Part shown: positions 38,797-47,087 of the stretch, in pieces
Numbering within the stretch: position 1 is the first letter of the stretch
How the letters are laid out: each line of letters begins with the position of its first letter
Source of the DNA: Paenibacillus agilis
Lineage (GTDB): Bacteria > Bacillota > Bacilli > Paenibacillales > Paenibacillaceae
DNA: 64,000 nt
Reading direction: 5' to 3'
NCBI RefSeq assembly: GCF_007786455.1
Contig: NZ_VNJK01000001.1
Span: 916,476-980,475, forward strand
The notes under the pieces: generated by a model
Told to the model about the DNA's origin: nothing
Databases searched by the model: none
Seen by the model: the letters and a program-made list of their open reading frames with translations, nothing else
Position numbers and translations under genes: made by a program

Positions 38797-39777
38797 CTAT
38801 TGCAATAAATGCTGTGCGATCCACTTGCCATGATCCCGACCTGTCTCAATAAATATTTCATTAGCATTTTTACCCGATGCAATTACACCTGCTACATACA
38901 GGCCGGCAATATTAGTTTCCATCGTATCAGGATTGAATACGGGTTTATCACCATCCTCTTGGAGCTGTACACCAAGTTGGCTTAACATCTTCCTGTCGGG
39001 TCTAAATCCAGTTAGTGCCAATACGAAGCTGCAGGGAAGATTATACAAGGATTCACCTTCATCGGTTTGCTCCCGAATGATAACCTTATCCGACATAATC
39101 TCTTGTACTTGCGAGCTTATGCGCAGAGAGATAGCTCCCTTCGCAACCATGCTTTCAAAAATGGGTTTAACCCACGGCTTTACACTTCCTGATAATGCTG
39201 CACCACGGGAGACTACGGTGACCTTTGCTCCTACCCTCATTAATTCCAGAGCTGCATCGACTGCGGAATTGTTGGCACCGATTATGACAACTTGTTTGCC
39301 GGCGTATGGATGGGCTTCTTGGAAGTAATGAGAAACATGGGGAAGCTGTTCTCCTGGTATGTTCAGCATATTGGGATAATCAAAATATCCAGTGGCGATG
39401 ACGACATTTTGAGCCTCATAGTGAAGTTCATGTCCGCTAATCGTTTTTGTTACTAGTTGAAATTTGCCGTTTGCTTCATGGACAGAAGTAACTTCCTCAT
39501 AAGTGCAAATATTTAATTGATAGCACTCAGCAGCTTTACGATAATATACGAGTGCTTCATGACGATAAGGTTTGTCATTTGGCGTTGTAAATGGCAGATT
39601 ACCAATTTCCAAAAGCTCAGGTGTACTGAAAAATTGAAGATGCGTCGGATAACGATAAATAGAGTGAACTAGGCAGCTTTTTTCAATGACGAGTGCTTCA
39701 ATGCCTGCACGCTTCAGCTCGATTGCTGCGGATAGACCGCAGGGGCCGGCACCGATAATGATAACGCGATGTTTCAT
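38797..39777 (-). CDS. ypdA: YpdA-family putative bacillithiol disulfide reductase
   Basis: A 326-residue flavoprotein. The FAD-binding loop is GAGPCGLSAAIEL with the Cys (position 13) that is characteristic of YpdA/Bdr, and the NADPH-binding loop is VIIGANNSAVDAAL. The segment YPTHLQFFSTPELLEIG is also diagnostic. Known role: NADPH-dependent reduction of bacillithiol disulfide in Bacillales, keeping the thiol pool reduced. Single gene, divergent from the HAD gene. Confidence 0.92.
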   Translation of the reverse strand: MKHRVIIIGAGPCGLSAAIELKRAGIEALVIEKSCLVHSIYRYPTHLQFFSTPELLEIGNLPFTTPNDKPYRHEALVYYRKAAECYQLNICTYEEVTSVHEANGKFQLVTKTISGHELHYEAQNVVIATGYFDYPNMLNIPGEQLPHVSHYFQEAHPYAGKQVVIIGANNSAVDAALELMRVGAKVTVVSRGAALSGSVKPWVKPIFESMVAKGAISLRISSQVQEIMSDKVIIREQTDEGESLYNLPCSFVLALTGFRPDRKMLSQLGVQLQEDGDKPVFNPDTMETNIAGLYVAGVIASGKNANEIFIETGRDHGKWIAQHLLQ

Positions 39778-39939
39778 AGTGGTTATGCCTCCAGGGCGAA
39801 AGGATATTTTCTTGATCTTGTAAATATCGTAGCAGAATTAATAGGATAAGCCAATTTGTACATCAACTACGCTTATGTAAGATTTATGATATAGTAAAGT
39901 GGTCTAGATGAACTTGATAGAAGAGGACGGGATGCGGAT

Positions 39940-40623
39940 ATGAAGAAACCAGAAGCAATTATATTTGACATGGACGGCACATTATTCAAGACAGAGACAT
40001 TACTCGTTCCGGCCTATCATCGTTTGTTCGACCGATTGCGTGCAGAGGGATTGTATACAGACGAGACACCTCCGGTAGAGCGTATTCTTGGAAGCTTAGG
40101 AATGTTATTAGAGGAAATATGGAAGCGGGTTATGCCAGATGCTTCTGAGGAAGCGCGAAGAAGAGCAGATGAGCTTCTGCTGGAAGAAGAAGAGCGCGGA
40201 CTTAAGAGCGGTGGCTCAGAGTTGTATCCGAATGTAGTTGAAACGCTACAAGCATTACGTGCGCACGGGGTAAAGCTGTTCGTAGCGAGCAACGGTCCTG
40301 CACCGTACGTGGAAGGTGTGGCACGTGCCCACGGTATAGCAGATTATTTTGAAGAGCTTTATAGTGCAGGTGGAAGGAAAACCGCATCTAAGGTTGATCT
40401 CGTTCGTATCTTGTTAGATGAACACCAAATTAAGAGCGCATGGATGGTTGGTGATCGCTCTTCAGATATAGAAGCAGGCGCAGAGAATGGATTGGGAATT
40501 ATCGGATGTGCATATGCAGGATTCGGTGCCAATGAGGAACTGGAAGGTTCTCATGTTCTTATTCAGCATTTTGAGGAGTTAGCACAGCTTTACGAGACAA
40601 GTGAAGAGAAGCAAGCTGGGTAA
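39940..40623 (+). CDS. HAD-superfamily hydrolase (phosphatase)
   Basis: A 227-residue haloacid-dehalogenase-like phosphatase with motif I FDMDGTLFKTE, motif II VASNGP, a Lys in KTASKVDL and motif III MVGDRSSDIEAGAENGLG. An alpha-helical cap occupies about 18-85. It resembles Bacillus PpaX/YhcW-type phosphatases; the substrate is not evident. It ends at a strong bidirectional terminator. Confidence 0.9.
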   Translation: MKKPEAIIFDMDGTLFKTETLLVPAYHRLFDRLRAEGLYTDETPPVERILGSLGMLLEEIWKRVMPDASEEARRRADELLLEEEERGLKSGGSELYPNVVETLQALRAHGVKLFVASNGPAPYVEGVARAHGIADYFEELYSAGGRKTASKVDLVRILLDEHQIKSAWMVGDRSSDIEAGAENGLGIIGCAYAGFGANEELEGSHVLIQHFEELAQLYETSEEKQAG

Positions 40624-40641
40624 CCCTAGGACAAATAGTGC

Positions 40642-40676
40642 AAGGCGCAGACACATTCGAGTGTCTGCGCCTTTTA
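40642..40676. terminator. Bidirectional terminator between HAD gene and the ATP-grasp operon
   Basis: AAGGCGCAGACAC (40642-40654) pairs perfectly with GTGTCTGCGCCTT (40661-40673), a 13-bp stem with 6-base loop, followed by TTTT. Confidence 0.88.
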
Positions 40677-40741
40677 TATTTCCATGTACAACGTATGAGC
40701 TTGCATGAATAGATTGCTCTCGCTCTCTCTGTGAGTCGTTG

Positions 40742-41896
40742 TTAATCTTGAACGGTTTCGACGGGGATCAGATCTTCAGGATTGCCGCGCATCAAAGCTT
40801 GCTGTTGCTGTTGGTGAAGCCAGAGCGCGTATTGTAAAGGTTTTATTAATGATTTGTGGTACGTATCTTGATCGCCGATAAGTTGAAATACTTCCCGAGA
40901 AGGTTTTGGATTTACTTCTAACATCCATATCTTCCCGTTCTTATCTATGGCAAGATCAAGTGCAAGCTCGCACAGAGCTCCATATTTACGTTCAAGATAA
41001 GAAGCAACTTCGATGCCCATTTTCTCTGCTTCCTGTTTCACTTCTGTTATAAGCTGCTCATCACCGATCCAATTGCGCAGCATTTCATCCATAGGAATAG
41101 CTTCGCCGCCTCCGTGTAGGTTGGAGGTGATGCTTTTAGCAGCTCCTATTCTGCCTGCACAGCCCGTTAATGTCCAGTTTCCTGTCTCGTCTTTTTGCAC
41201 GAGCATGCGATAATCATGAACACGACCGTTCGGCAAGTTCAGCGATATTCCTTGCTGCACGATATATCGCCCGGTAGCACTCCATGAATTGAGCCTAGCG
41301 GCAAGTTGTGACCATGTCATACGTTGCGGGCTAATAATTTTACGCTTCTGATCCCTTCCTTGTACAAACAGCATAAAAGTAGGGGCCAGTCGCTCTACTC
41401 GCAAGATGCCCCTGCCGCCGGTACCGTTAATTGGCTTCATGTAAATGAGGGAGTGTTGCTTAAGCACTTGTTGTGCGTCAGCGAGCGAGCTATATAACTT
41501 CGTTTGGGGCAGGAACTGACGTAGATAAGAATCTTCAGAAAGTACTTGGTGAATGGTCCATTTATTACGCAGTGGTTTGTTCAAATACAGTAAATCAGGG
41601 TACCTTTTTCGGAAACGGCGAAGCTGTTCAAACCGAGAGCTGTTCTGAAGTCTACAACGGTCAAATATGACGTCAGGAAACGTGGTCCATTGCCGAAGCC
41701 ACCGGTTTTTATCGTGATGGTATACCATGGAGTAGATTCGATGTTTCCTGTGATCGACATCTTGCGGCGTAAACACAAATACATGAAGACCGATGGATTG
41801 GCCTGCCGTTATCATTTTCTGATAAATGTGACGCTCTTCAAGATGTTTATGCTCGTTTAAGTATAAAGTCAAAATGCCCAGAACCGGTTGTGCCAA
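40742..41896 (-). CDS. YheC/YheD family ATP-grasp protein, copy 5
   Basis: A 384-residue protein of the YheC/D family, known in Bacillus as endospore coat-associated proteins of unknown reaction. ATP-grasp features: phosphate-binding segment YMKPINGTGGRGILRV at about 153-168, and the metal segment ALDLAIDKNGKIWMLEVNPKPSREVF near the C-terminus (the LEVNPKP box). The N-terminal domain carries a DVIFDRCRLQ segment; the other copies read VYNRLP there. The start is a TTG at 41896 preceded by an AAGGTGAAGG site. Last gene of the five; it lies 23 bases after copy 4. A C-terminal Gln-rich tail (LHQQQQQAL) is unique to this copy. Confidence 0.88.
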   Translation of the reverse strand: MAQPVLGILTLYLNEHKHLEERHIYQKMITAGQSIGLHVFVFTPQDVDHRKHRIYSMVYHHDKNRWLRQWTTFPDVIFDRCRLQNSSRFEQLRRFRKRYPDLLYLNKPLRNKWTIHQVLSEDSYLRQFLPQTKLYSSLADAQQVLKQHSLIYMKPINGTGGRGILRVERLAPTFMLFVQGRDQKRKIISPQRMTWSQLAARLNSWSATGRYIVQQGISLNLPNGRVHDYRMLVQKDETGNWTLTGCAGRIGAAKSITSNLHGGGEAIPMDEMLRNWIGDEQLITEVKQEAEKMGIEVASYLERKYGALCELALDLAIDKNGKIWMLEVNPKPSREVFQLIGDQDTYHKSLIKPLQYALWLHQQQQQALMRGNPEDLIPVETVQD

Positions 41897-41919
41897 TTGC
41901 CTTCACCTTCTTCACGTTG

Positions 41920-43029
41920 TTATCCGCCTGATTTCATTAAAAAAGTACTGTACTGATACACTCGCTCCAAGGAGCGTTTGCGAATATCAGGTTCATCAAA
42001 TTTCATCGGCTTTGCATTTGCCTCGAAGAACCAGATGCCTCCTGCTGCGTCAACACCTAGATCCATCGACATTTCGCCTAGAGGTTTACCAGCTTCCTGT
42101 TCAATCTGCCTAGCGAGGACTAGTGCGGTATTGCGAATGCGCGCCAAAATACGAGCGGAGCCCTGTTCACCGAATAAACTCGTTAGCAATTTTGAGGGGT
42201 CTTCAATGCTTCCTCCGCGAGGGACGTGTGTTGTAATGCTTGCGCTGCCTGCTAGACGTGCACCGATACCTGTAATGTCCCAATTTCCTTGTTCCGTTTT
42301 TTGAATGAGTGCACGCAGATCGAACGGTCGCTTGTTTATCGAAGCTAACGTAATGCCTTGTTGGACGATATATTTTGCAGAGCCTGCCTGTTTTATAATT
42401 CTTGACCATAATTTAGAAATGGAAGTGCAGTTGTAGGAAATATTTTTAGATTTATCTTGAATGCGCAAGCGGTATTTAAACCCGTTGTTTAAATTAAGAC
42501 GAAGAGTCATGATGCCCATACCTGCTTTTCCTGAGACGGGCTTTAGAAATAAATAGGAGTGATGATGCAGCATTTTATTTAACTGCTCGGCATTCGTAAG
42601 TTTTAAGGTGTGAGGGATGTAGGGGCGGGTTGCATTTGACTTGTTAAGCCATTTGTATAGCTTCCATTTATTAAAAAAAGTTGGATTGAACATGCGGATG
42701 GTCGGATGCTTCATAATATCTTGCAGTTTCTTTTTGACGGCAGGCTGCATTTCATCTTCCCTTTGCGGGATGCGGTTATATAAGATATGGGGCAGCGGGA
42801 ACCATTCCTGCCGCCACTCATCCTTATCCGCTACGTAACGGTAACCGATGACTCTTTTTGCTTGCAGCTTCAAATCTTTAATCGTGATGATGTAAGAAGT
42901 ATAGCCCATTTTTTTTGCAGCTAAGAGCAAATCGGCAAAGTTGCTTCGGTTGCCCCGGAAATAATCCTTATCATCATCGATCGTTAATATAGCAACAACG
43001 GGGAGGTTGGGCTGGGATGCACCACTCAC
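41920..43029 (-). CDS. YheC/YheD family ATP-grasp protein, copy 4
   Basis: A 369-residue paralogue of the short (YheC-like) type. ATP-grasp segments: FLKPVSGKAGMGIMTLRL, YIVQQGITLASINKRPFDLRAL-type central motif (seen as YIVQQGITL and PFDLRALIQK), and MSMDLGVDAAGGIWFFEANAKPMKFD. The start is a GTG whose bases overlap the stop of copy 3 (ATGTGA), with a GGGGGGA site 7 bases upstream, so translation is coupled. The N-terminal half reads YNRIPQRED, like the long copies. Confidence 0.88.
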   Translation of the reverse strand: MSGASQPNLPVVAILTIDDDKDYFRGNRSNFADLLLAAKKMGYTSYIITIKDLKLQAKRVIGYRYVADKDEWRQEWFPLPHILYNRIPQREDEMQPAVKKKLQDIMKHPTIRMFNPTFFNKWKLYKWLNKSNATRPYIPHTLKLTNAEQLNKMLHHHSYLFLKPVSGKAGMGIMTLRLNLNNGFKYRLRIQDKSKNISYNCTSISKLWSRIIKQAGSAKYIVQQGITLASINKRPFDLRALIQKTEQGNWDITGIGARLAGSASITTHVPRGGSIEDPSKLLTSLFGEQGSARILARIRNTALVLARQIEQEAGKPLGEMSMDLGVDAAGGIWFFEANAKPMKFDEPDIRKRSLERVYQYSTFLMKSGG

Positions 43030-44402
43030 ATGTTATCCCCCCTGCGGAAATGGCTCAAATATAGGCAGTGATCTAGAATGTGCTCAACAGACGATTGCCC
43101 TTCATCGCGAAGAAGAGGGTGGTTAAATATGGAGCGCCCAGGCTTTGAATTGGCCTCAAACATCCATACTTGCTCGTTGCGATCAATGCCGATATCGAAT
43201 CCAAGCTCACCCAATAAATGAGGGTGGTTGCGTTCAATGGCTTCGGCGAGATCGATAGCTGTCACTTTGGCCTGTTCCAATACTTCTTTTGCTCGAGTTC
43301 CAAATGCGCGCTCCAGTGCCTGTTGAGGTGTCATAAGCTGGCCGCCATTTTTTACGTGGGTCGTCACACTGCCTTTTCCAGCTTTCTTAGCTCCGATACC
43401 TACTACCACCCAGTTGTTATCTCCATCTTTATGCATATGGAAGCGGAAATCGATTGGGCAGCCATCTATTTCAACTAATCGGACGCCTTGCTGAACAACA
43501 TAGTCACGAAGATTACGGCCATGACGCGCTTCTAATGTGCGGATGAGGCTGGAGAACTGTTTAAAGCGCAGCAAAATATTTTTGCCACTGGAGGTGTAGC
43601 GCGCGAAGTAGCCTTTTTTCGGCAAATAAGTTAAGCGATAAATGCCAATGCCGAGGCTGCCGGCAGTCGGTTTGTAATAAACAAATTGGTGTCGATCCAG
43701 CATTTCCTTAATCATTTCTGGGGACGGATTTGTTATCGATTCAGGTACGTGCTGATTGGCCTCCATTTCATCTTCCAGCAGTTCATATACATCTGACTTG
43801 TTGAAGAAACTCCAATTAAAGTAAGGAATCTGCTTGCGGTTGAAGCGTTCGCGAAGCTGGCTCATATTCGAAGATATTTCTGCTTTGCGGCTAGGGAGGC
43901 GGTTGTATACGACGTCGGGCAAAGGGACGGTTCGTCGAACCCAATTGCCTGCATCGCTTAGAAAATAGGCGTAGACGTTTTCTTTTTGCCAATCGATATC
44001 ACGCGGAGTAAAGGCGAATACAAATGCTTTTTTATTTCCGGTACGCAATATTTGTTTAATAAAGCCCGTTCTTCCTCCGAAAGGACTTGTGCTCGTGCGA
44101 TTGGAAGAGTCGCTCATAATGCCGATCAAGGGGCCGATGTGAATACCTCCCTCGAACTCATTAAGAACATATACACTTCCTCCCTTCGGAATACGGAACT
44201 GGCTGCGTAGTCCAGCTGTTATATAAAGATGTTTACCGGATTTTTTGATCGGTTTAATGGCAGTAGGTACACTTGTTTTACCGAGACGCAGTCGAATTTG
44301 TTTCTTGCCGGATAAGTTCAGCTGCTTAAGCAATGGAGTGGATACGTATAATGTTTTTTCTGGATTTGGCGTTAAATGCACGTTGCACAGCGTCAAACTC
44401 AT
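43026..44402 (-). CDS. yheD: YheD-type ATP-grasp protein with N-terminal beta domain, copy 3
   Basis: A 458-residue long-form paralogue. The first ~95 residues form an extra domain (LYVSTPLLKQLNLSGKKQIRLRLG, RFRIPKGGSVYVLNE-like), absent from the short copies and reminiscent of AbrB/double-psi barrel modules. Then come GPLIGIMSD, VYNRLPSRKAE, the ATP-grasp segment YYKPTAGSLGIGIYRL, YVVQQGVRLVEIDGCPIDFRF and LGELGFDIGIDRNEQVWMFEANSKPGRSIF (read in pieces). The ATG at 44402 follows AGGAGGG at 7 bases and overlaps the stop of copy 2 by 4 bases. Closest by length and layout to Bacillus YheD. Confidence 0.9.
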   Translation of the reverse strand: MSLTLCNVHLTPNPEKTLYVSTPLLKQLNLSGKKQIRLRLGKTSVPTAIKPIKKSGKHLYITAGLRSQFRIPKGGSVYVLNEFEGGIHIGPLIGIMSDSSNRTSTSPFGGRTGFIKQILRTGNKKAFVFAFTPRDIDWQKENVYAYFLSDAGNWVRRTVPLPDVVYNRLPSRKAEISSNMSQLRERFNRKQIPYFNWSFFNKSDVYELLEDEMEANQHVPESITNPSPEMIKEMLDRHQFVYYKPTAGSLGIGIYRLTYLPKKGYFARYTSSGKNILLRFKQFSSLIRTLEARHGRNLRDYVVQQGVRLVEIDGCPIDFRFHMHKDGDNNWVVVGIGAKKAGKGSVTTHVKNGGQLMTPQQALERAFGTRAKEVLEQAKVTAIDLAEAIERNHPHLLGELGFDIGIDRNEQVWMFEANSKPGRSIFNHPLLRDEGQSSVEHILDHCLYLSHFRRGDNM

Positions 44403-45556
44403 GGACAAACCCTCCTAAGATGTCGGACCATTACATTGCGTGCGTAAAGGATGGGATTTTCTACCGCCAGCCGGATGGCTTTCTCATTTCCGGTTAAGGA
44501 GAAGACGGAACGGCCTGGTCTCGAATTGACTTCGAGAAGCCATATACGACCTTTCTGATCGATGCCAAAATCAAGCCCTAACTCAACTAGCCTGCCATAG
44601 CAAGATTCAATGGCTGCTGGAATTTGTTTGCTGACGTCTGCAATGGAAGACAACATATTTTCTGCTTGCTTACGGCTAAATTGCTGCTCCAAGTAGGATT
44701 CAGCTGGTTCGGCACGCCCGCCTCCGCGTAGATTGGAAGTTAGATGTCCGGTGGAACCTACGCGAGCAGCTGATCCAGTAATTTGCCAATGTCCGCTGCC
44801 GTCCTTTTGCATGAGCACGCGTACATCATATGGCTCCTCCTGCTGACTGAGAAGTGTCAGATAAGGTTGGATTACATACTGGCGTCCGTCAATAAATTGA
44901 TGAACCCACTTAAGAGCATCCATCATCGTGGTAAATGGAGTATGAATGTGTTCATTGTGTTTCGTTCTCCCCGATATCGTAATTGATGCAGGGGACCAAG
45001 GGGAGGAAGCAGCGTAAGCAGGGGCTTCGAGATGAAGGACAGATCGTCCATGCTGACCTCCGCTTGGCTTGAGGAAGACCGATCCATCGTGTTGTTCTAT
45101 GATGCGTAATAAGCTTCTTGGTCCTTGATACGGATAAGTCTTGGGAAGGTAGGTCTTTAAAAAATCGAGGCGAGATAAAGTTCGATACAAATTCCATTTT
45201 CCAGGTAGCGGTCTACTGAGCCACTCCACATCGTCACGATACAATCTTTGCAGGCTATTTCGAATATGTTGCTGATCGGCTCGCTCATGATGACTTCGTG
45301 AGAGACGGTTGTAGATGAGTTTTGGTAAAGGGAAATGTTGATACTTCCAAGCTCTCTTACTGTACGTATAAGCTTTGACAGTGCGAGATTCCCAATCGAT
45401 CCCTCCAGCGTGAAACACGATAACAAGAATGCCGTGCTTTTCTCCAGCCATACAGAGTTGACGGCAGAAATGGGGCTCGGTAAAAGGCAGCTCCGCTGTT
45501 GATTCTTCTTGCAGTACGCCAAGTGTGTTGTGATTCAGTCTGTTCATCCTATTCAT
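44399..45556 (-). CDS. yheC: YheC-type ATP-grasp protein, copy 2
   Basis: A 385-residue short-form paralogue. Segments: KLIYNRLSRSHHER, the ATP-binding loop FLKPSGGQHGRSVLHLE, YVIQPYLTLLSQQEEPYDVRVLMQK, the Gly-rich SNLRGGGRAEP and LGLDFGIDQKGRIWLLEVNSRPGRSVF (in pieces). The starting ATG follows GAGAGGAC. It begins 15 bases after copy 1 and overlaps copy 3 by 4 bases. The reaction of the family is unknown; the fold predicts ATP-dependent formation of an amide or thioester via an acyl phosphate. Confidence 0.9.
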   Translation of the reverse strand: MNRMNRLNHNTLGVLQEESTAELPFTEPHFCRQLCMAGEKHGILVIVFHAGGIDWESRTVKAYTYSKRAWKYQHFPLPKLIYNRLSRSHHERADQQHIRNSLQRLYRDDVEWLSRPLPGKWNLYRTLSRLDFLKTYLPKTYPYQGPRSLLRIIEQHDGSVFLKPSGGQHGRSVLHLEAPAYAASSPWSPASITISGRTKHNEHIHTPFTTMMDALKWVHQFIDGRQYVIQPYLTLLSQQEEPYDVRVLMQKDGSGHWQITGSAARVGSTGHLTSNLRGGGRAEPAESYLEQQFSRKQAENMLSSIADVSKQIPAAIESCYGRLVELGLDFGIDQKGRIWLLEVNSRPGRSVFSLTGNEKAIRLAVENPILYARNVMVRHLRRVCP

Positions 45557-45571
45557 CCTATCGTCCTCTCG

Positions 45572-46942
45572 TCAAAATCCTGATAAGTAGCGTGCGTACT
45601 CTACTACTTTTCGGACAGACGGGCGTATCTTGTTTTCTTGCAGCGGGGTGTTGTCATTTTTGGAAGGCTTGGAATTGACCTCAATGAGCCACACCTTGCC
45701 GGAAGTGTCTACAGCAAGGTCAATGCCTAATTCACCAAAGTGAGCAGGAATATGCATATCGATACCTTGTGCGATTTCCAAAGAGGCATTTTTGAGGCGG
45801 AGGTATACATCCGTTCGAGAGTTGGGAGCAAGATTGGATTTTGTAACAGCATCCTTTACGGTGGATAGAGTGCCGCCGCGCGCAAGGTTGGAGACAAAAT
45901 GCTGTGTGCCGGCAGTTCGAGCTACGATTGAGGTGATGGACCACTCATTGGCCGCATTTTTTTGAACAAGCGCTCGAAAATCAACAGGTCGGCCTTCGTT
46001 TTCCATAAGCTGCAATCCTTGCTGGATTTGATAGCGATTCGTTTTCATTTTGCCTGTTAAACTGGAGAACAATTTGAGAAGGCTGGGGAAATGCTGCTTT
46101 CTCGTTCCGTTTACAGTGGAGTACATCGCATAAAAGCTATTATCTTCTGAACGAGAAATCCTTACAATTCCTTTGCCTAAGCTGCCTCGGGCTGGTTTAA
46201 GGAACACTTGGGGATGACGACTGCACATCGTTTTTAAGGTGTTAAAAGATTTGAGGAGGTACGATTCAGGCAAATATTTGGCGACATTTTGATCATGTTT
46301 CAAGGCATCGAACACTTCGGTTTTATCGAGGAACTTTTCGTTGAAAATGCTGGATTGGTAACGTTGTTTTACTTCTTTCATGAAATGCTGTACGCTAGGT
46401 TTGTTCTCTGTCTTGCGTGATGTGAGTCGATTATTAACGATATTCGGAATGGGCATTTCGGTTTTCATCCAATTCCCGCTGCGGTGGACCCATGCCGTTA
46501 TGCTGTTTACATGATCCTGGATATGGTCCGGTGTAAAAAAACACACGAAGGCTCCTTGATCTTGACTAGCTTCTACGAGCTCTGTACAGAACGTTGTAAT
46601 TTGTCCGAATGGTTTCTCAGGTGCGTCTGGTCGATCGCGGCTTATCAAGATACCAATAAGGGGGCCTAGGTTAAGTGTTCGCTCCTGTGGCTTATAAATC
46701 GCGCGCAGCTTAATGCCCGAATGCATTCCCATCTTCATGGCTAGCTGTTGGCTGATTCGGATCCCGTCGAAGTGGGGGATGGGAGTGACTGAAATGGGTT
46801 GTTTTAGCGAGCCAAAGCGAAGGGTGATTGGCTGTTTGACGGGGATTTTCCATTTTTTCACGTAAGCGTCACCGAGCATAATCGTCTGTTCACGCATAAG
46901 TCCTGGACTCATAACTTGGAGCGTTAATTTCAACTTAGACAT
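45572..46942 (-). CDS. yheD: YheD-type ATP-grasp protein with N-terminal beta domain, copy 1
   Basis: A 456-residue long-form paralogue and the first gene of the operon. It has the same extra N-terminal domain as copy 3 (IMLGDAYVKKWKIPVKQPITLRFG, then GIKLRAIYKPQERTLNLGPLIGILIS in pieces). ATP-grasp segments: FLKPARGSLGKGIVRI, YQIQQGLQLMENEGRPVDFRALVQK and LGIDLAVDTSGKVWLIEVNSKPSKND (in pieces). AAGGAGAG precedes the ATG. A near-ideal sigma-K promoter lies about 85-110 bases upstream, so expression in the mother cell late in sporulation is likely, in line with the coat location reported for Bacillus homologues. Confidence 0.9.
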   Translation of the reverse strand: MSKLKLTLQVMSPGLMREQTIMLGDAYVKKWKIPVKQPITLRFGSLKQPISVTPIPHFDGIRISQQLAMKMGMHSGIKLRAIYKPQERTLNLGPLIGILISRDRPDAPEKPFGQITTFCTELVEASQDQGAFVCFFTPDHIQDHVNSITAWVHRSGNWMKTEMPIPNIVNNRLTSRKTENKPSVQHFMKEVKQRYQSSIFNEKFLDKTEVFDALKHDQNVAKYLPESYLLKSFNTLKTMCSRHPQVFLKPARGSLGKGIVRISRSEDNSFYAMYSTVNGTRKQHFPSLLKLFSSLTGKMKTNRYQIQQGLQLMENEGRPVDFRALVQKNAANEWSITSIVARTAGTQHFVSNLARGGTLSTVKDAVTKSNLAPNSRTDVYLRLKNASLEIAQGIDMHIPAHFGELGIDLAVDTSGKVWLIEVNSKPSKNDNTPLQENKIRPSVRKVVEYARYLSGF

Positions 46943-47024
46943 AAAGGCTCTCCTTCCAACAACAGATGCCGTATGAGTGTGGTAAGCGCTCCGTGCGCAT
47001 ACAGGTGAACCGCAAATGTTAATG

Positions 47025-47053
47025 TATCATATGAGGACATATTATCCTTGGTG
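47025..47053 (-). promoter_or_regulatory. Sigma-K promoter of the ATP-grasp operon
   Basis: On the minus strand a -35 CACC (47050-47053) is separated by 16 bases from CATATGATA (47025-47033), which matches the sigma-K -10 consensus CATANNNTA at every position; CACC fits the MACM -35. It lies 83 bases upstream of the first ATP-grasp start codon and fits a late mother-cell (coat) gene. Confidence 0.65.
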
Positions 47054-47087
47054 ATTGACCTATTTTTTAAAAAAGGAGTGACTTTTC

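Noticed and set aside
40742-46942. Biosynthetic cluster for a ribosomal peptide (ATP-grasp graspetide system)
   Set aside because: The YheC/YheD proteins have sporulation-type architecture, and no short precursor ORF with a repeated core was found near them.
46975-47000. cre-like sequence (GGTAAGCGCTCCGT) upstream of the ATP-grasp operon
   Set aside because: Only the left half fits; about 10 of 14 positions match and the right half-site is lost.
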